Source: Branchiostoma lanceolatum (lineage: Eukaryota > Chordata > Leptocardii > Amphioxiformes > Branchiostomatidae). Taken from it: a DNA stretch of 64,000 nt. The notes under the pieces were generated by a model that made no database searches, was not told the origin of the DNA, and saw only the letters and a list, made by a program, of their open reading frames with translations. Location: NCBI RefSeq assembly GCF_035083965.1, contig NC_089735.1:14444501-14508500 (forward strand), given 5' to 3'. Shown one piece after another: positions 1 through 17,289 of the stretch; the stretch's first letter is position 1, and each line of letters starts with the position of its first letter. Position numbers and translations under genes: made by a program.

Positions 1-251
1 AAAAAACAACAAAGAAAGTGAATTTTGACGTAATAAAAGTCTGCACACGTTCTTATTCCACCAAACAAAGCTGACGCAACAAGAAGCTTGCGTCCCTTGC
101 CTTCTGGAACAACTGTCGTCTGTGACGTTCCTTAGAACATGTACAACAATGAATTGGCCGTCCATCGGCGTTCCCTTTTCCAGTCCAAACGCCCTAAACA
201 TACTAGTGAGCAATGTCTCACAAGCGTAGCCAAACTTCTGGACGACAACGG

Positions 252-322
<71 letters not shown>

Positions 323-500
323 TGCGTGCTTTGATATCATTACCACTAGCTGACTGTGTTTCGGGCAAATTCATCCGTTTTCTTCGCCTTATTTTATTTT
401 ATTTTGTTCTGCTTTCGTGTTTTCCCGACAAGATGTTTGCCTAGCTTGTCGGTGTCAAATCCTCCGCGCATCATTGTCTTGCTTGGCTAGCGGCTTGCTT
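1..500. other. H2B-H4 spacer with long GT microsatellite (unit 1)
   Basis: No gene is seen. About 65 bp of uninterrupted GT dinucleotide lies at 254-319. The same tract occurs in the same place in units 2 and 3 with different length and interruptions. Apparent open frames here are only dinucleotide translation (His-Thr or Cys-Val runs). Confidence 0.9.
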
Positions 501-935
<435 letters not shown>

Positions 936-974
936 AGGATCTGACTCTCCTCATCGAAACTGCAAGCAAACCCC

Positions 975-1015
975 GGCCCTTTTCAGGGCCACCCAAATCT
1001 GCCCAAAAGAGCTGT
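975..1015 (+). terminator. Histone 3' stem-loop and downstream element (H4, unit 1)
   Basis: GGCCCTTTTCAGGGCC at 975-990 forms the 6-bp stem and 4-nt loop bound by SLBP. AAAAGAGCTGT at 1005-1015 is a histone downstream element, and it is exactly complementary to the 5' end of vertebrate-type U7 snRNA. Together these direct cleavage without polyadenylation. Confidence 0.95.
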
Positions 1016-1633
1016 ATCTTCTCACAACACATGTACACACCTGACTCGAACAACGAGCATAATACAAAAGTCAAAGCCAAGCCGGTCATGCAAACACACA
1101 ACAATGAACTGTTATGGTCCCGTTTTCTTTGTAGTGATAGTCTTGTTGATTTCTGTAAAGATGCGTGCACGGTTGGATACTAAGACATGCGTGTGAAGCG
1201 TCGTTTATACGTTTTATTTTCTTGGTATACTTTGTGTATGTGTGTGTGTGAAGAATATAATTGGCGTGTGGAGAGATCTTGGTGCAATTGGGAGTGTGTG
1301 TTGCTTATGATCTATATCTTGTCGATATCTACTCGTTCACGCGTAGTGAAGTTGCTTGGCTCAAATATGATGCATCTGCGTCAACTGAAAGCCTTGGTGT
1401 TCATCAATTCATATGCGGTCACTCGTTTCTCTGCGTGCAAACTCGATCAGCCGTCGGCGTGGAGTCCAGGGCGTGCTTACTGAAAAGTATGGCAAATATC
1501 TCAATATCTGAGGGCTAGTGACCAGCCGCTTCCATCAAATTAGTGAGGTGGACAGGTCCTCTTGTAAGGAAACCGAGTCAGTATCATTTTTGATACCCGG
1601 GAATGGAGAAATTCAACCGTAAAGTTAGAAAAG
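1016..1633. other. H4-H1 spacer (unit 1)
   Basis: No gene, RNA or strong repeat is visible in this 618-bp spacer. It is repeated with small substitutions and indels at 6,375-6,992 in unit 2, and its first part reappears after the transposon in unit 3. Confidence 0.8.
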
Positions 1634-1640
1634 AAACACA
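1634..1640 (+). promoter_or_regulatory. H1 box (AAACACA), unit 1
   Basis: AAACACA is the conserved AC box of vertebrate and sea urchin H1 promoters. It lies 93 bp before the first H1 ATG. I see no clear TATA box between it and the gene. It is conserved in unit 2 at 6,993-6,999. Confidence 0.65.
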
Positions 1641-1732
1641 AATTTCGCCGCGACGGACAGTAAGACGCAGACACGCTACGACGTTTCCGACCACGTCCGC
1701 ACCGTCGCTACTCTTCACGCCAGCTTGACAAG

Positions 1733-2338
1733 ATGTCGGGTTCATTTCCATCGCAGACAAAGCAAGCAATCATGTCCGCTCCAGCATCGTCCCCCAAGAA
1801 GGCCAAGAAGCCCAGGGCGCCCAAGGCCCCTGCGGCTCACCCGCCCACCACCGCCATGATTACGGCGGCCCTGGAAGCGCTCAAGGATCGTAAAGGTTCT
1901 TCCCTGTTGGCCATCAAGAAGTACATCGCCGGCAACTACAAGTTCGACGTAGAGAAGCAGGGACACTTCATCAAGCGCGCCCTGAAAGCATTGGTGGCCA
2001 AGGGCACCCTCATTCAGGTGAAAGGCACGGGGGCGTCGGGATCCTTCAAAATCAACGTGGCAGCCAAGAAGGCCGCCGAGAAGAAGCCGGTCAAGAAAGT
2101 CGTCAAGAAGCCGGTCAAGAAACCCGCGGCCAAGAAGACCACCAAGCCGAAAAAGCCCGCGGCCAAGAAGGCTGCCACCCCCAAGAAGGCGGCAAAGAAG
2201 CCGGCCGCCAAGAAGGTCAAGAAATCTCCGGCCAAGAAACCAGCTGCCAAGAAACCGGCCAAAAAGACGCCGAAAAAGAAGCCGGCCGCAAAGAAGGCAG
2301 CGCCTGCCAAGAAGGCGACCAAGCCCAAGAAGAAGTGA
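1733..2338 (+). CDS. H1: Linker histone H1 (unit 1)
   Basis: Linker histone that binds DNA entering and leaving the nucleosome. The globular winged-helix domain runs roughly from [15 protein letters not shown] to GASGSFKI (residues 36-108). The C-terminal tail of about 90 residues is made of Lys/Ala/Pro repeats such as KKPAAKK, with an SPAKK-type kinase motif. There is no intron, and a histone stem-loop follows. The start is ambiguous: the first ATG (1,733) gives 201 residues with an unusual Ser/Phe/Gln N-terminus, while a second ATG at 1,772 gives 188 residues beginning [10 protein letters not shown], more typical of H1. Both have A at -3. It differs from the unit 2 copy at two tail residues (K to T and V to A). 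Confidence 0.96.
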   Translation: MSGSFPSQTKQAIMSAPASSPKKAKKPRAPKAPAAHPPTTAMITAALEALKDRKGSSLLAIKKYIAGNYKFDVEKQGHFIKRALKALVAKGTLIQVKGTGASGSFKINVAAKKAAEKKPVKKVVKKPVKKPAAKKTTKPKKPAAKKAATPKKAAKKPAAKKVKKSPAKKPAAKKPAKKTPKKKPAAKKAAPAKKATKPKKK

Positions 2339-2369
2339 AGATCCGACCGTCCAAGTTTCTGAAAACCCC

Positions 2370-2385
2370 GGCCCTTTTCAGGGCC
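2370..2385 (+). terminator. Histone 3' stem-loop (H1, unit 1)
   Basis: Canonical GGCCCTTTTCAGGGCC, 31 bp after the H1 stop. It is followed by ACAAAAGAACT, a weaker match to the U7-complementary element than the one behind H4. Confidence 0.93.
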
Positions 2386-2457
2386 ACCCACATCTTAACA
2401 AAAGAACTATGTCAATCACATCAAAGTTATCACTTTTCCACACGCCATATGCTCTCC

Positions 2458-2522
2458 AAAAAAAAAAAAAAGAATGAATGAATGTAATAAGATAGAAACA
2501 TATCTATCACCCCCCCCCCCCA

Positions 2523-2572
<50 letters not shown>
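2458..2572. repeat. Homopolymer and CA microsatellite in H1-H3 spacer
   Basis: An A run, a run of about 11 C and a (CA)n tract of about 48 bp lie together. The unit 2 counterpart (7,817-7,893) has a longer C run but only about 14 bp of CA, so the tract varies in length between otherwise near-identical units. Confidence 0.9.
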
Positions 2573-2875
2573 CAGACTATCAAAAGAATGGGTGGATGGA
2601 CGCACAGGTAGACTGAATTTCGCCGAATATAAAGACGACGGAAGACGTCTAATGGCATGACGATTTTGTGTGTGTGTTGCGAGTCCACAACTTTATTGAG
2701 CAATGAAATTGACGAAAGCCTGGTTGCTACTGTATGTCTAGGCACGAGCGTTTGCCCGAGTGTATGTGTAGCCCATTGACATTCTATACCGCATGCATCT
2801 TTAATTCATGCGCTACCCTACCCCCAAAAGTGCCGAGCTTGCTGCAAAAGTCGGATTCTGGAGACACAAAAACTG

Positions 2876-2972
2876 ACCAATCGCAAGCTCGGATTTCAGC
2901 CAGGGAACCAATCAGACGGCAGGGCGCCCGCCAATTGTAATCTGCGGGCATATGATTAGCGGGTGTTATAAA
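2876..2972 (+). promoter_or_regulatory. H3 promoter, unit 1
   Basis: Two CCAAT boxes (2,877-2,881 and 2,908-2,912) and a perfect TATAAA (2,967-2,972) precede the H3 ATG by 170 to 77 bp. Unit 2 has the same layout, with TATAAA at 8,290-8,295. No other feature is seen between 2,573 and this promoter. Confidence 0.85.
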
Positions 2973-3024
2973 TTCACTCTCCACCGCTCGCCGACCACTT
3001 TTATTGACTTGCACTTGAGCGTAG

Positions 3025-3459
<435 letters not shown>

Positions 3460-3490
3460 GGAGGATCGCAACAAGATCAACGACAACCCC

Positions 3491-3506
3491 GGCCCTTTTC
3501 AGGGCC
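3491..3506 (+). terminator. Histone 3' stem-loop (H3, unit 1)
   Basis: GGCCCTTTTCAGGGCC followed by a purine-rich CAGAAAGATCT stretch as the likely downstream element. Confidence 0.93.
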
Positions 3507-4049
3507 ACCCACATATCCCAGAAAGATCTATATCGTTCACCTTTCTTTAAACAGACGTACGTTCTTTCGTCTGACATACAATTACACGCGACTCGCACAT
3601 CACCCCCCCCCTAATACCTGTAAACGCATATCAATTCAGCCGACAGTGTGATGACTTTATTAATGTAATGTTTTTTCGTTGTTGAGCCTGAATTACACAC
3701 AACTCGCACCCCCCCCCCCTTTACTACATGTACACGAAAATCGATTCAGTCGACTTTATTGACATTAAAGAGTGTTACAACGTGCACACACATATAACAT
3801 ACATATATGTCAGCTAGCATTAAACGACACACTTGTAAGACGCGGGCCATCTGAGAATACCATATTGTGGCCATGACGTTGATTGTCTATCAGCTATCTT
3901 GGACGGGCTATGCCATATGTAAGGTTACTTTTACTACTAAATTGTCTTAGTCTCATACTGTGTGTGTGTGTGGGGGGGGGGGGTATCCACTCGTGTATCT
4001 GCATTGATTCAGTGTGAAGAGAATACAGTTCTTTCGTGAGGATGTGGGT
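3507..4049. other. H3-H2A convergent spacer (unit 1)
   Basis: No gene is visible. It contains several C and G homopolymer runs (around 3,603, 3,710 and 3,970) and two local near-repeats of a segment ending in GACTTTATT. This is the spacer that carries a 298-bp insertion in unit 2. Confidence 0.8.
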
Positions 4050-4065
4050 GGCCCTGAAAAGGGCC
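4050..4065 (-). terminator. Histone 3' stem-loop (H2A, unit 1)
   Basis: Reverse complement of the canonical GGCCCTTTTCAGGGCC, 23 bp beyond the H2A stop on the minus strand. A GAAAGAACTGTATT stretch further on is the likely U7-pairing element. Confidence 0.93.
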
Positions 4066-4088
4066 GGGGTTTCGGTTTCGTCTTGAAA

Positions 4089-4737
<649 letters not shown>

Positions 4738-5100
4738 ATGCCGCCAAGTGGAAAAGCCGCCAAGATAGCTGGCAAGGCCAGGCCCGCGGGAGACAAGAAG
4801 CGTGGAAGGAGGAGAAAGAGAAGGGAGACCTTCGGCGTCTACATCTACAAGGTGCTAAAGCAGGTGCACCCCGACACCGGCGTCTCCAGCAAGGCCATGG
4901 GCATCATGAACTCCTTCGTCAACGACATCTTCGAGAGAATCGCTGCCGAAGCTTCTCGACTGGCTCACTACAACAAGCGCTCTACCATCAGCAGCCGCGA
5001 GATCCAAACCGCCGTGCGACTCCTTCTGCCAGGCGAGTTGGCCAAGCACGCCGTCAGCGAGGGCACCAAGGCCGTCACCAAGTACACCAGCTCCAAGTAA
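4738..5100 (+). CDS. H2B: Histone H2B (unit 1)
   Basis: Core histone dimerising with H2A. The 120-residue product has a basic N-tail ([12 protein letters not shown]) followed by the fold beginning [20 protein letters not shown] and the invariant end AVTKYTSSK with the ubiquitin-acceptor lysine. No intron; stem-loop downstream. Residue 10 is Ile where unit 2 has Lys (KAAKIAG versus KAAKKAG), probably neutral in the tail. Confidence 0.99.
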   Translation: MPPSGKAAKIAGKARPAGDKKRGRRRKRRETFGVYIYKVLKQVHPDTGVSSKAMGIMNSFVNDIFERIAAEASRLAHYNKRSTISSREIQTAVRLLLPGELAKHAVSEGTKAVTKYTSSK

Positions 5101-5131
5101 ATCCAAGTCCGCCTCCGCTCAACGTAACCCC

Positions 5132-5147
5132 GGCCTTTTTCAAGGCC
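5132..5147 (+). terminator. Histone 3' stem-loop (H2B, unit 1), variant stem
   Basis: GGCCTTTTTCAAGGCC: the stem keeps six pairs by a compensated change (C-G to T-A at the fifth pair) relative to the other four genes. The same variant occurs in unit 2. ACAAAAGAGCTAT downstream matches the U7 pairing element. Confidence 0.93.
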
Positions 5148-6295
<1,148 letters not shown>

Positions 6296-6332
6296 AGGAT
6301 CTGACTCTCCTCATCGAAAGCAAGCAAACCCC

Positions 6333-6348
6333 GGCCCTTTTCAGGGCC
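6333..6348 (+). terminator. Histone 3' stem-loop (H4, unit 2)
   Basis: Canonical 16-nt stem-loop, followed by AAAAAAGAGCTGT complementary to U7 snRNA. Confidence 0.93.
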
Positions 6349-7089
6349 ACCCAAATCTCCAAAAAAGAGCTGTATCTTCTCACACCACATGTACACACCT
6401 GACTCGAACAACGAGCATAAATTATACAAAAGTCTAAGCCAAGCCGGTCATGCAAACACACAACAATGAACTATGATGGTCCCATTTTCTTTGTAAATTG
6501 TAGTGATAGTCTTGTTGATTTCTGTAAAGATGTGTGCACGGTTGGATACTAAGAAATGCGTGTGAAGCGTCGTTTATATGTTTTATCTTCTTGGTACACT
6601 TTGTGTGTGTGAAGAATATAATTAGCGTGTGGAGAGATCTTGGTGCAATTTGGAGTGTGTGTTGCTTATGATCTATATCTTGTCGATCTCTGCTCGTTCA
6701 CGCGTAGTGAAGTTGCTTGGCTCAAATATGATATAGCTGCGTCAACTAAAAGCCTTGGTGTTCATCAAGTCAAATACGGTCACTCGTTTCTGCGTGCAAA
6801 CTCGATCAGCCGTCGGCGTGGAGTCCAGGGCGTTCTTACTGAAAAGTATGGCAAATATCTCAATATCTGATGGCTAGTGACCAGCCCCTTTCATCAAATT
6901 AGTGAGGTGGACATGTCCTCTTGTACGGAAACCGAGCCAGTATCGTTTTTGGTACCCAGGAATTGAGAAATTCAACCGTAAAGTTAGAAAAGAAACACAA
7001 ATTTCGCCGCGACGGACAATAAGACGCAGACACGCTACGGCGTTTCCGACCACGTCCGCACCGTCGCTACTTCACGCCAGCTTGACAAG
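6349..7089. other. H4-H1 spacer (unit 2)
   Basis: Homologous to 991-1,732. No gene. It contains the H1 box AAACACA at 6,993-6,999 upstream of H1. Confidence 0.8.
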
Positions 7090-7695
7090 ATGTCGGGTTC
7101 ATTTCCATCGCAGACAAAGCAAGCAATCATGTCCGCTCCAGCATCGTCCCCCAAGAAGGCCAAGAAGCCCAGGGCGCCCAAGGCCCCTGCGGCTCACCCG
7201 CCCACCACCGCCATGATTACGGCGGCCCTGGAAGCGCTCAAGGATCGTAAAGGTTCTTCCCTGTTGGCCATCAAGAAGTACATCGCCGGCAACTACAAGT
7301 TCGACGTAGAGAAGCAGGGACACTTCATCAAGCGCGCCCTGAAAGCATTGGTGGCCAAGGGCACCCTCATTCAGGTGAAAGGCACGGGGGCGTCGGGATC
7401 CTTCAAAATCAACGTGGCAGCCAAGAAGGCCGCCGAGAAGAAGCCGGTCAAGAAAGTCGTCAAGAAGCCGGTCAAGAAACCCGCGGCCAAGACGACCACC
7501 AAGCCGAAAAAGCCCGCGGCCAAGAAGGCTGCCACCCCCAAGAAGGCGGCAAAGAAGCCGGCCGCCAAGAAGGCCAAGAAATCTCCGGCCAAGAAACCAG
7601 CTGCCAAGAAACCGGCCAAAAAGACGCCGAAAAAGAAGCCGGCCGCAAAGAAGGCAGCGCCTGCCAAGAAGGCGACCAAGCCCAAGAAGAAGTGA
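7090..7695 (+). CDS. H1: Linker histone H1 (unit 2)
   Basis: 201 residues from the first ATG (188 from the second at 7,129). Same globular domain and Lys/Ala/Pro tail as unit 1, with two tail differences (PAAKTTTKP here, and [10 protein letters not shown] in place of [10 protein letters not shown]). Intronless and followed by a canonical stem-loop. Confidence 0.96.
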   Translation: MSGSFPSQTKQAIMSAPASSPKKAKKPRAPKAPAAHPPTTAMITAALEALKDRKGSSLLAIKKYIAGNYKFDVEKQGHFIKRALKALVAKGTLIQVKGTGASGSFKINVAAKKAAEKKPVKKVVKKPVKKPAAKTTTKPKKPAAKKAATPKKAAKKPAAKKAKKSPAKKPAAKKPAKKTPKKKPAAKKAAPAKKATKPKKK

Positions 7696-7726
7696 AGATC
7701 CGACCGTCCAAGTTTCTGAAAACCCC

Positions 7727-7742
7727 GGCCCTTTTCAGGGCC
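7727..7742 (+). terminator. Histone 3' stem-loop (H1, unit 2)
   Basis: Canonical GGCCCTTTTCAGGGCC, 31 bp after the stop. Confidence 0.93.
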
Positions 7743-8782
<1,040 letters not shown>

Positions 8783-8813
8783 GGAGAATCGCAACAAGAT
8801 CAACGACAACCCC

Positions 8814-8829
8814 GGCCCTTTTCAGGGCC
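8814..8829 (+). terminator. Histone 3' stem-loop (H3, unit 2)
   Basis: Canonical GGCCCTTTTCAGGGCC, 31 bp after the stop. Confidence 0.93.
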
Positions 8830-9272
8830 ACCCACATATCCCAGAAAGATCTATATCGTTCACCTTTCTTTAAACAGACGTACGTTCTTTCGTCTGACAT
8901 ACAATTACACGCGACTCGCACATCACCCCCCCCCCCAAAAAATACCTGTAAACGCATATCAATTCAGCCGACAGTGTGATGACTTTATTAATTTAACGTT
9001 CTTTCGTTGTTGAGCCTAAATTAAACACAACTCGCACCCCCCCCCCCTTTACTACATGTACACGCAAATCGATTCAGCCGACATTGTACTGACTTTATTG
9101 ACATTAAAGAGTGTTACAACGTGCACACACATATAAAATACACATATGTCAGCTAGCACTAAACGACACACTTGTAAGATGCAGGCCATCTGAGAATACC
9201 ATATTGCGTTGATTGTCTGTCATATATCTTGGTATGTCATATGTTAAGTTACTTTTGCTACTAAATTGTCTT
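8830..9272. other. H3-H2A spacer, left part (unit 2)
   Basis: Homologous to the unit 1 spacer, with C homopolymers near 8,926 and 9,038. No gene is visible. Confidence 0.8.
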
Positions 9273-9570
9273 TACCCTGGGAGTCCAGGCACCGTAATCG
9301 GATCCCCGCACGCGCGCCCAAGCTTTCACGGCCCACCCTCCCGCTGCCCCCCGAAGACTGACCCCGCCCCACTCTCCGCTCAGACCCAAACTCCGCTATC
9401 CGATTACTCCGCTATCCGATTACCGTAATCGGATAGCGGAGCTTGGGTTTGCAGCGGAGAGTGGGGCGGGGTCGGTCTTCGGGGGGCAGCGGGAGGGTGG
9501 GCCGTAAAAGCTTGGGCGCGCGTGCGGTGCTCCGTGGCCCGCCGATTACGGTGCCTGGACTCCCAGGGTA
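9273..9570. mobile_element. 298-bp foldback MITE inserted in unit 2 only
   Basis: The ends are perfect inverted repeats (TACCCTGGGAGTCCAGG inward from both sides), and nearly the whole element is an imperfect palindrome of two arms of about 148 bp meeting near 9,421. It is flanked by a 9-bp target duplication AATTGTCTT (9,264-9,272 and 9,571-9,579); unit 1 has one copy of this sequence at the empty site. No transposase is encoded. The 9-bp duplication and full-length arms would suit a Mutator-like or related non-autonomous element, but the superfamily is not certain because the boundary can slide by one base. Confidence 0.9.
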
Positions 9571-9690
9571 AATTGTCTTAGTCTCCACATATACTCTGTA
9601 TGTGTAGGGGGGGGGGGGGTGGTATATCCATTCGTGTATCTGCATTCATTCAGCGTGAAGAGAATACAGTTCTTTCGTGAGGATGTGGGT

Positions 9691-9706
9691 GGCCCTGAAA
9701 AGGGCC
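9691..9706 (-). terminator. Histone 3' stem-loop (H2A, unit 2)
   Basis: Canonical stem-loop on the minus strand downstream of H2A. Confidence 0.93.
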
Positions 9707-9729
9707 GGGGTTTCGGTTTCGTCTTGAAA

Positions 9730-10379
<650 letters not shown>

Positions 10380-10742
10380 ATGCCGCCAAGTGGAAAAGCC
10401 GCCAAGAAAGCTGGCAAGGCCAGGCCCGCAGGAGACAAGAAGCGTGGAAGGAGGAGAAAGAGAAGGGAGACCTTCGGCGTCTACATCTACAAGGTGCTCA
10501 AGCAGGTGCACCCCGACACCGGCGTCTCCAGCAAGGCCATGGGCATCATGAACTCCTTCGTCAACGACATCTTCGAGAGAATCGCTGCCGAAGCTTCTCG
10601 ACTGGCTCACTACAACAAGCGCTCCACCATCAGCAGCCGCGAGATCCAGACCGCCGTGCGACTCCTGCTGCCAGGCGAGCTAGCCAAACACGCCGTCAGC
10701 GAGGGCACCAAGGCCGTCACCAAGTACACCAGCTCCAAGTAA
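10380..10742 (+). CDS. H2B: Histone H2B (unit 2)
   Basis: 120 residues, differing from unit 1 only at residue 10 (Lys here). Intronless; variant stem-loop GGCCTTTTTCAAGGCC follows. Confidence 0.99.
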   Translation: MPPSGKAAKKAGKARPAGDKKRGRRRKRRETFGVYIYKVLKQVHPDTGVSSKAMGIMNSFVNDIFERIAAEASRLAHYNKRSTISSREIQTAVRLLLPGELAKHAVSEGTKAVTKYTSSK

Positions 10743-10770
10743 ATCGTCCGCCTCCGCTCAACGTAACCCC

Positions 10771-10786
10771 GGCCTTTTTCAAGGCC
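10771..10786 (+). terminator. Histone 3' stem-loop (H2B, unit 2)
   Basis: GGCCTTTTTCAAGGCC, the same compensated variant as unit 1 H2B. Confidence 0.93.
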
Positions 10787-13600
<2,814 letters not shown>

Positions 13601-13892
13601 CTTTTCAGGGCCACCCAAATCTCCCCAAAAGAGCTGTATCTTCTCACACCACATGTACACACCTGACTCGAACAACGAGCATAATACAAAAGTCTAAGCC
13701 AAGCCGGTCATGCAAACATACAACAATGAACTGTTATGGTCCCGTTTTCTTTGTAGTGATAGTCTTGTTGATTTCTGTAAAGATGCGTGCACGGTTGGAT
13801 ACTAAGACATGCGTGCGAAGCGTCGTTTATACGTTTTATTTTCTTGGTTACTATACTTTGTGTATGTGTGTGTGTGTGTGAAGAATATAATT
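13601..13892. other. Remnant H4-H1 spacer and end of the histone array
   Basis: Resumes exactly where the element interrupted the stem-loop and follows the unit 1/2 spacer, including the U7-type AAAAGAGCTGT, up to AAGAATATAATT. It then diverges completely. No H1 follows. Confidence 0.9.
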
Positions 13893-15590
13893 TAAATGCT
13901 AAAAAAACCCGGCCACTACTACCCCCCCACCAAATACCTCTGCTTGGAGAATATGGGTGGGCTAGAGGGAAGGCAACAGCTGATCATATGGCAGGTGTGT
14001 GTGTGGGGGGGGGGGGGTAGCAATGAAGTCCACCAAGACTGGTAGAAAAGCCATTTATCATAAACAAACTACTCAGTATGCAATAGGATGTAAGGGAAGA
14101 GGTACAAGGGGAAATGAACTGGAAGTTGGACAGGGCAGCTAGGGAATGAGAGAGCCTTTGTTTGACAAAATTCAAAACATATGTCTCACATTTAGACTAG
14201 AATGTACCTGAATGCATGTGCTTGTATACAAATGTAAAATGTATATGTGGTTATGTGTGTCAGTACATGAGCGTGGGGTGGAATGTTGTAAGTGTGTGTT
14301 TGTACAATGTATAGTGTTGCTTTTTTGTTGCTCATTTCTTTCGTGTAGCCACAATGTCACTGTCCTGTTGGCTTGACTGAGCAGTAAAGGATCAGGGAAC
14401 ATGTTCATCCATGTTTAAAAGTCTAAAACTGGGGATAACAAACTCCTGCACGATGTAAATGTATGCTCATTGCCCACCTCCACCCCCCCTCCCCCACTGT
14501 AGCATCCCCAAAGCAATATGATCAGTTGCATTCCTTCCGGCCCACCCACAGAGTGACACATCTTTTCCTCAAGGAAATTCCATTCGATGCTAAGCCCCCA
14601 TGAATAGCCTTGAGGCCCAGAAAGGGTAGAATGCTGAGTAGCCCACCCCACTAGCCCACCCCACTAGCCCACCCCATCGAATCCGCAAACCCTCTGAAAT
14701 TAGGCTCTCTTAGGGGTTGCAATTTCTACCTGAAATCATATAACATTTTCACATTTAGATATATTCCTGAACGTTTTCTCTGATTTCTCACTAGATGTCA
14801 TACATTTCAAATGTGGTATTAGACTGTGTAGCTAGAAATCTCGCACGTTCCATTTTAATTTCTATTTTTTGGGCGAGCACATGGTCTCGCCATTTGCATT
14901 TCTTGACATTTATCGGATACGCTGTAGGAAATCAGCCGTAACCGGATGCAGATATTCTGACACTTTAAGAGTCGGCTTGCTGATTTGAATTATCATGGAC
15001 ACTTTGCATTCTCTATGGAGTTATACATATATGCACAGAGTCTATTTCAAAGGAATGTAATGTATGTTTTCATTTCAAAGAAAAAACGATCAGAGATCAA
15101 GAAAAGTATACATATCTGTTATCAAACTTTCACTTATGAATATATGATAATAAATGTGTAATGTGAACTTGTGTGTATATTCATTTCAAGTATCATATGT
15201 TAAGGAGGCTCAAAAATAATATCTCAGTTTGCCAGAGAAAATTACACATTCAGTCTTAATCATAATCCCATGTGTATATCAACATAATTTACCCATTTGT
15301 TCTTTTTGGTCTCTAGACCACAAGTGAAAGAGACAGATAGAAATAAAAGTAGTGCAGAAATTTGCAGCGGTGTAAATTGTACCCTGGCACCAACATTAGT
15401 CTAGCTTTGTTGCTTCTCTGCCAGAAAGTCTTCGTAACGATTAGGAGACTGAACAATAAGTAGGACAGGATGGATTCCAGGCTAGTGATCATGAATGCTC
15501 ATAAGAGTCAAATGTAGATTAATGTCAAATACTACGCGAGACAAAGGTTATGAATTTCATTCCTGTCTATTTTCTATTCTTGCCTTCATA
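13893..15590. other. Intergenic, nothing recognised
   Basis: AT-rich sequence with a G-run near 14,007 and a short tandem of CCACCCCACTAG near 14,640-14,675. No coding, RNA or transposon signature that I can support. Confidence 0.6.
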
Positions 15591-16560
15591 GGTTTAAAAT
15601 ACATCTCCAATAGAGAACAAGAGTTCCACGACCTCATATCTCCATGAACAATTCTATTCATGCAAATGACTTACACATTTGCATGATATATGCTTGGTCA
15701 TAAACACCTTTAGCTAACTTACACATGTTGCAATATTATAATTTTCCAATTAGATTAATTATGGTGTTTTTGCATTAATTATGCAAATTAGGAATTCATT
15801 TGTATAATTGGTATCTGTTGATGCTCCACTTTCCATAAACTACATGTTACATGTATTTGAGTCTGATAATGAAAAACACTGCAAATATAGAAAGAGATTT
15901 TAAATTAAGTCACAATTAGCATAATTTGCACTACATTATGTACTAGTATATGTCTGTCCAAGCTACCTGCATACTAAGTATCATATTGACAGTCCTATAA
16001 TTTTCCAATTTAATAGATGATATATGGTGTTTTGCAGTAATTATGGAAAACACTGCAAATATAGTTTTTTCTCATTAGCTATGCAAATTAAGTCACAATT
16101 AGCATAATTTGCACTTCAATGTGTATATCTCTATCTAAGCTACCTGCATACTAAATATCATGGAAATCCGTTGTTCCTTTGTTCAGTTATTCTCCTTAGA
16201 ACATTTTCACAAAAGTGCCCCTGCAGTTCCAGAGGAAGCTGCTAGGGAGCCCAAACCTACACCACTTCTTTATTACATCACAAGGTATCTGCCACCCAAA
16301 AAGCAAGACCACAGCACGTCCAGGTCAAAAGATACAAAAATTGAAGTTCTGCTGCAGTACCAAGGTCACATACCAGGGGGGCCAAAATCGACCTTGAACT
16401 TCGGCTTCACAACACCTGCCCACATACCAAATATCATTGTTATCCATCAAGAGGTTCTTGAGTTATACTGACTACAGTAGTGCGGAAACACAAACAGACA
16501 GACAGACAGACAAACACACACACAGACACACCCAAAACTTTATCTCCATTTTTCATGGAG
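15590..16560. repeat. Dispersed repeat with ATGCAAAT motifs and GACAGACA/CACA tail
   Basis: The left part shares GAACAAGAGTTC, CCTCATA and AATTATGCAAAT motifs with 44,560-44,780 and with the 127-bp array at 49.7-50.9 kb. The right part (16,440-16,560), with AAGAGGTTCTTGAGTTAT, a GACA/CACA tract and ATCTCCA...TGGAGAT, is found inverted at 62,478-62,620. It is a dispersed amphioxus-type repeat, not a gene. Confidence 0.7.
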
Positions 16561-17289
16561 ATAAATATAGCACTTAGTTGGCCACGCTGCTTCCTTAATC
16601 ACAACACCGATCTTTAACTCAGGCTCATACACGTTTTTAACTCTCGGTATCCATAATGTATCCATATAATCATCATTTCCATCATCTATCATGCTTGAAG
16701 TCCGGATTAGATCTCTGTAAGCCCCATGTAAGTTTCGTTTGTGGTCTGATATGATATCTTCTTTATTAGATAAAGCAAATACTAGTGTGCAACATCAGCA
16801 TTTCAGCGCTGAACTTGATTTTGATAAACTATTTCTGGCACCAGTACACCATAAAAGAACAACGCATAACGTATGAAATGTATTTTCCCGATCAAACAAT
16901 ACCATACATTAGCTAACTAACCATATCTAGATGAATACATTATGCTAATAACTACCATAGCATTCACCGTACGTTGCACCGTTAAGATAAGTAATTCACA
17001 CACCTTACGGTATACAATTGGATATATTCCTTGACAATCCGATAGAAACACTGTTTTATTTGTTCAACGTGTTATCGTTATACTAAATGCGACTGAAATT
17101 ATGATGTATAGCCCCTCGGAAAGTGGCAGTATGAGGAAATGTATCACCATAAATCACCATGTATCTGGTAAAACACAAAGAAAACATCATTATAACCCAA
17201 CATCTCATTGCTTTATTGGCAAAATATCTTAAATATTGTAATTCTTGCTTTTACATGGTCACAGTTTCAAGTTCAACGTCAAGTAAGCC
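16561..17289. other. Intergenic, one possible duplicated segment
   Basis: No gene. The segment around 17,050-17,110 (TTTGTTCAACG ... ATAGCCC) resembles 19,010-19,100 in direct orientation. Confidence 0.5.

Noticed and set aside
2014-2391. Long minus-strand frame opposite H1
   Set aside because: Shadow of the Lys/Ala-rich H1 tail; similar antisense frames occur opposite H3, H4 and H2A.
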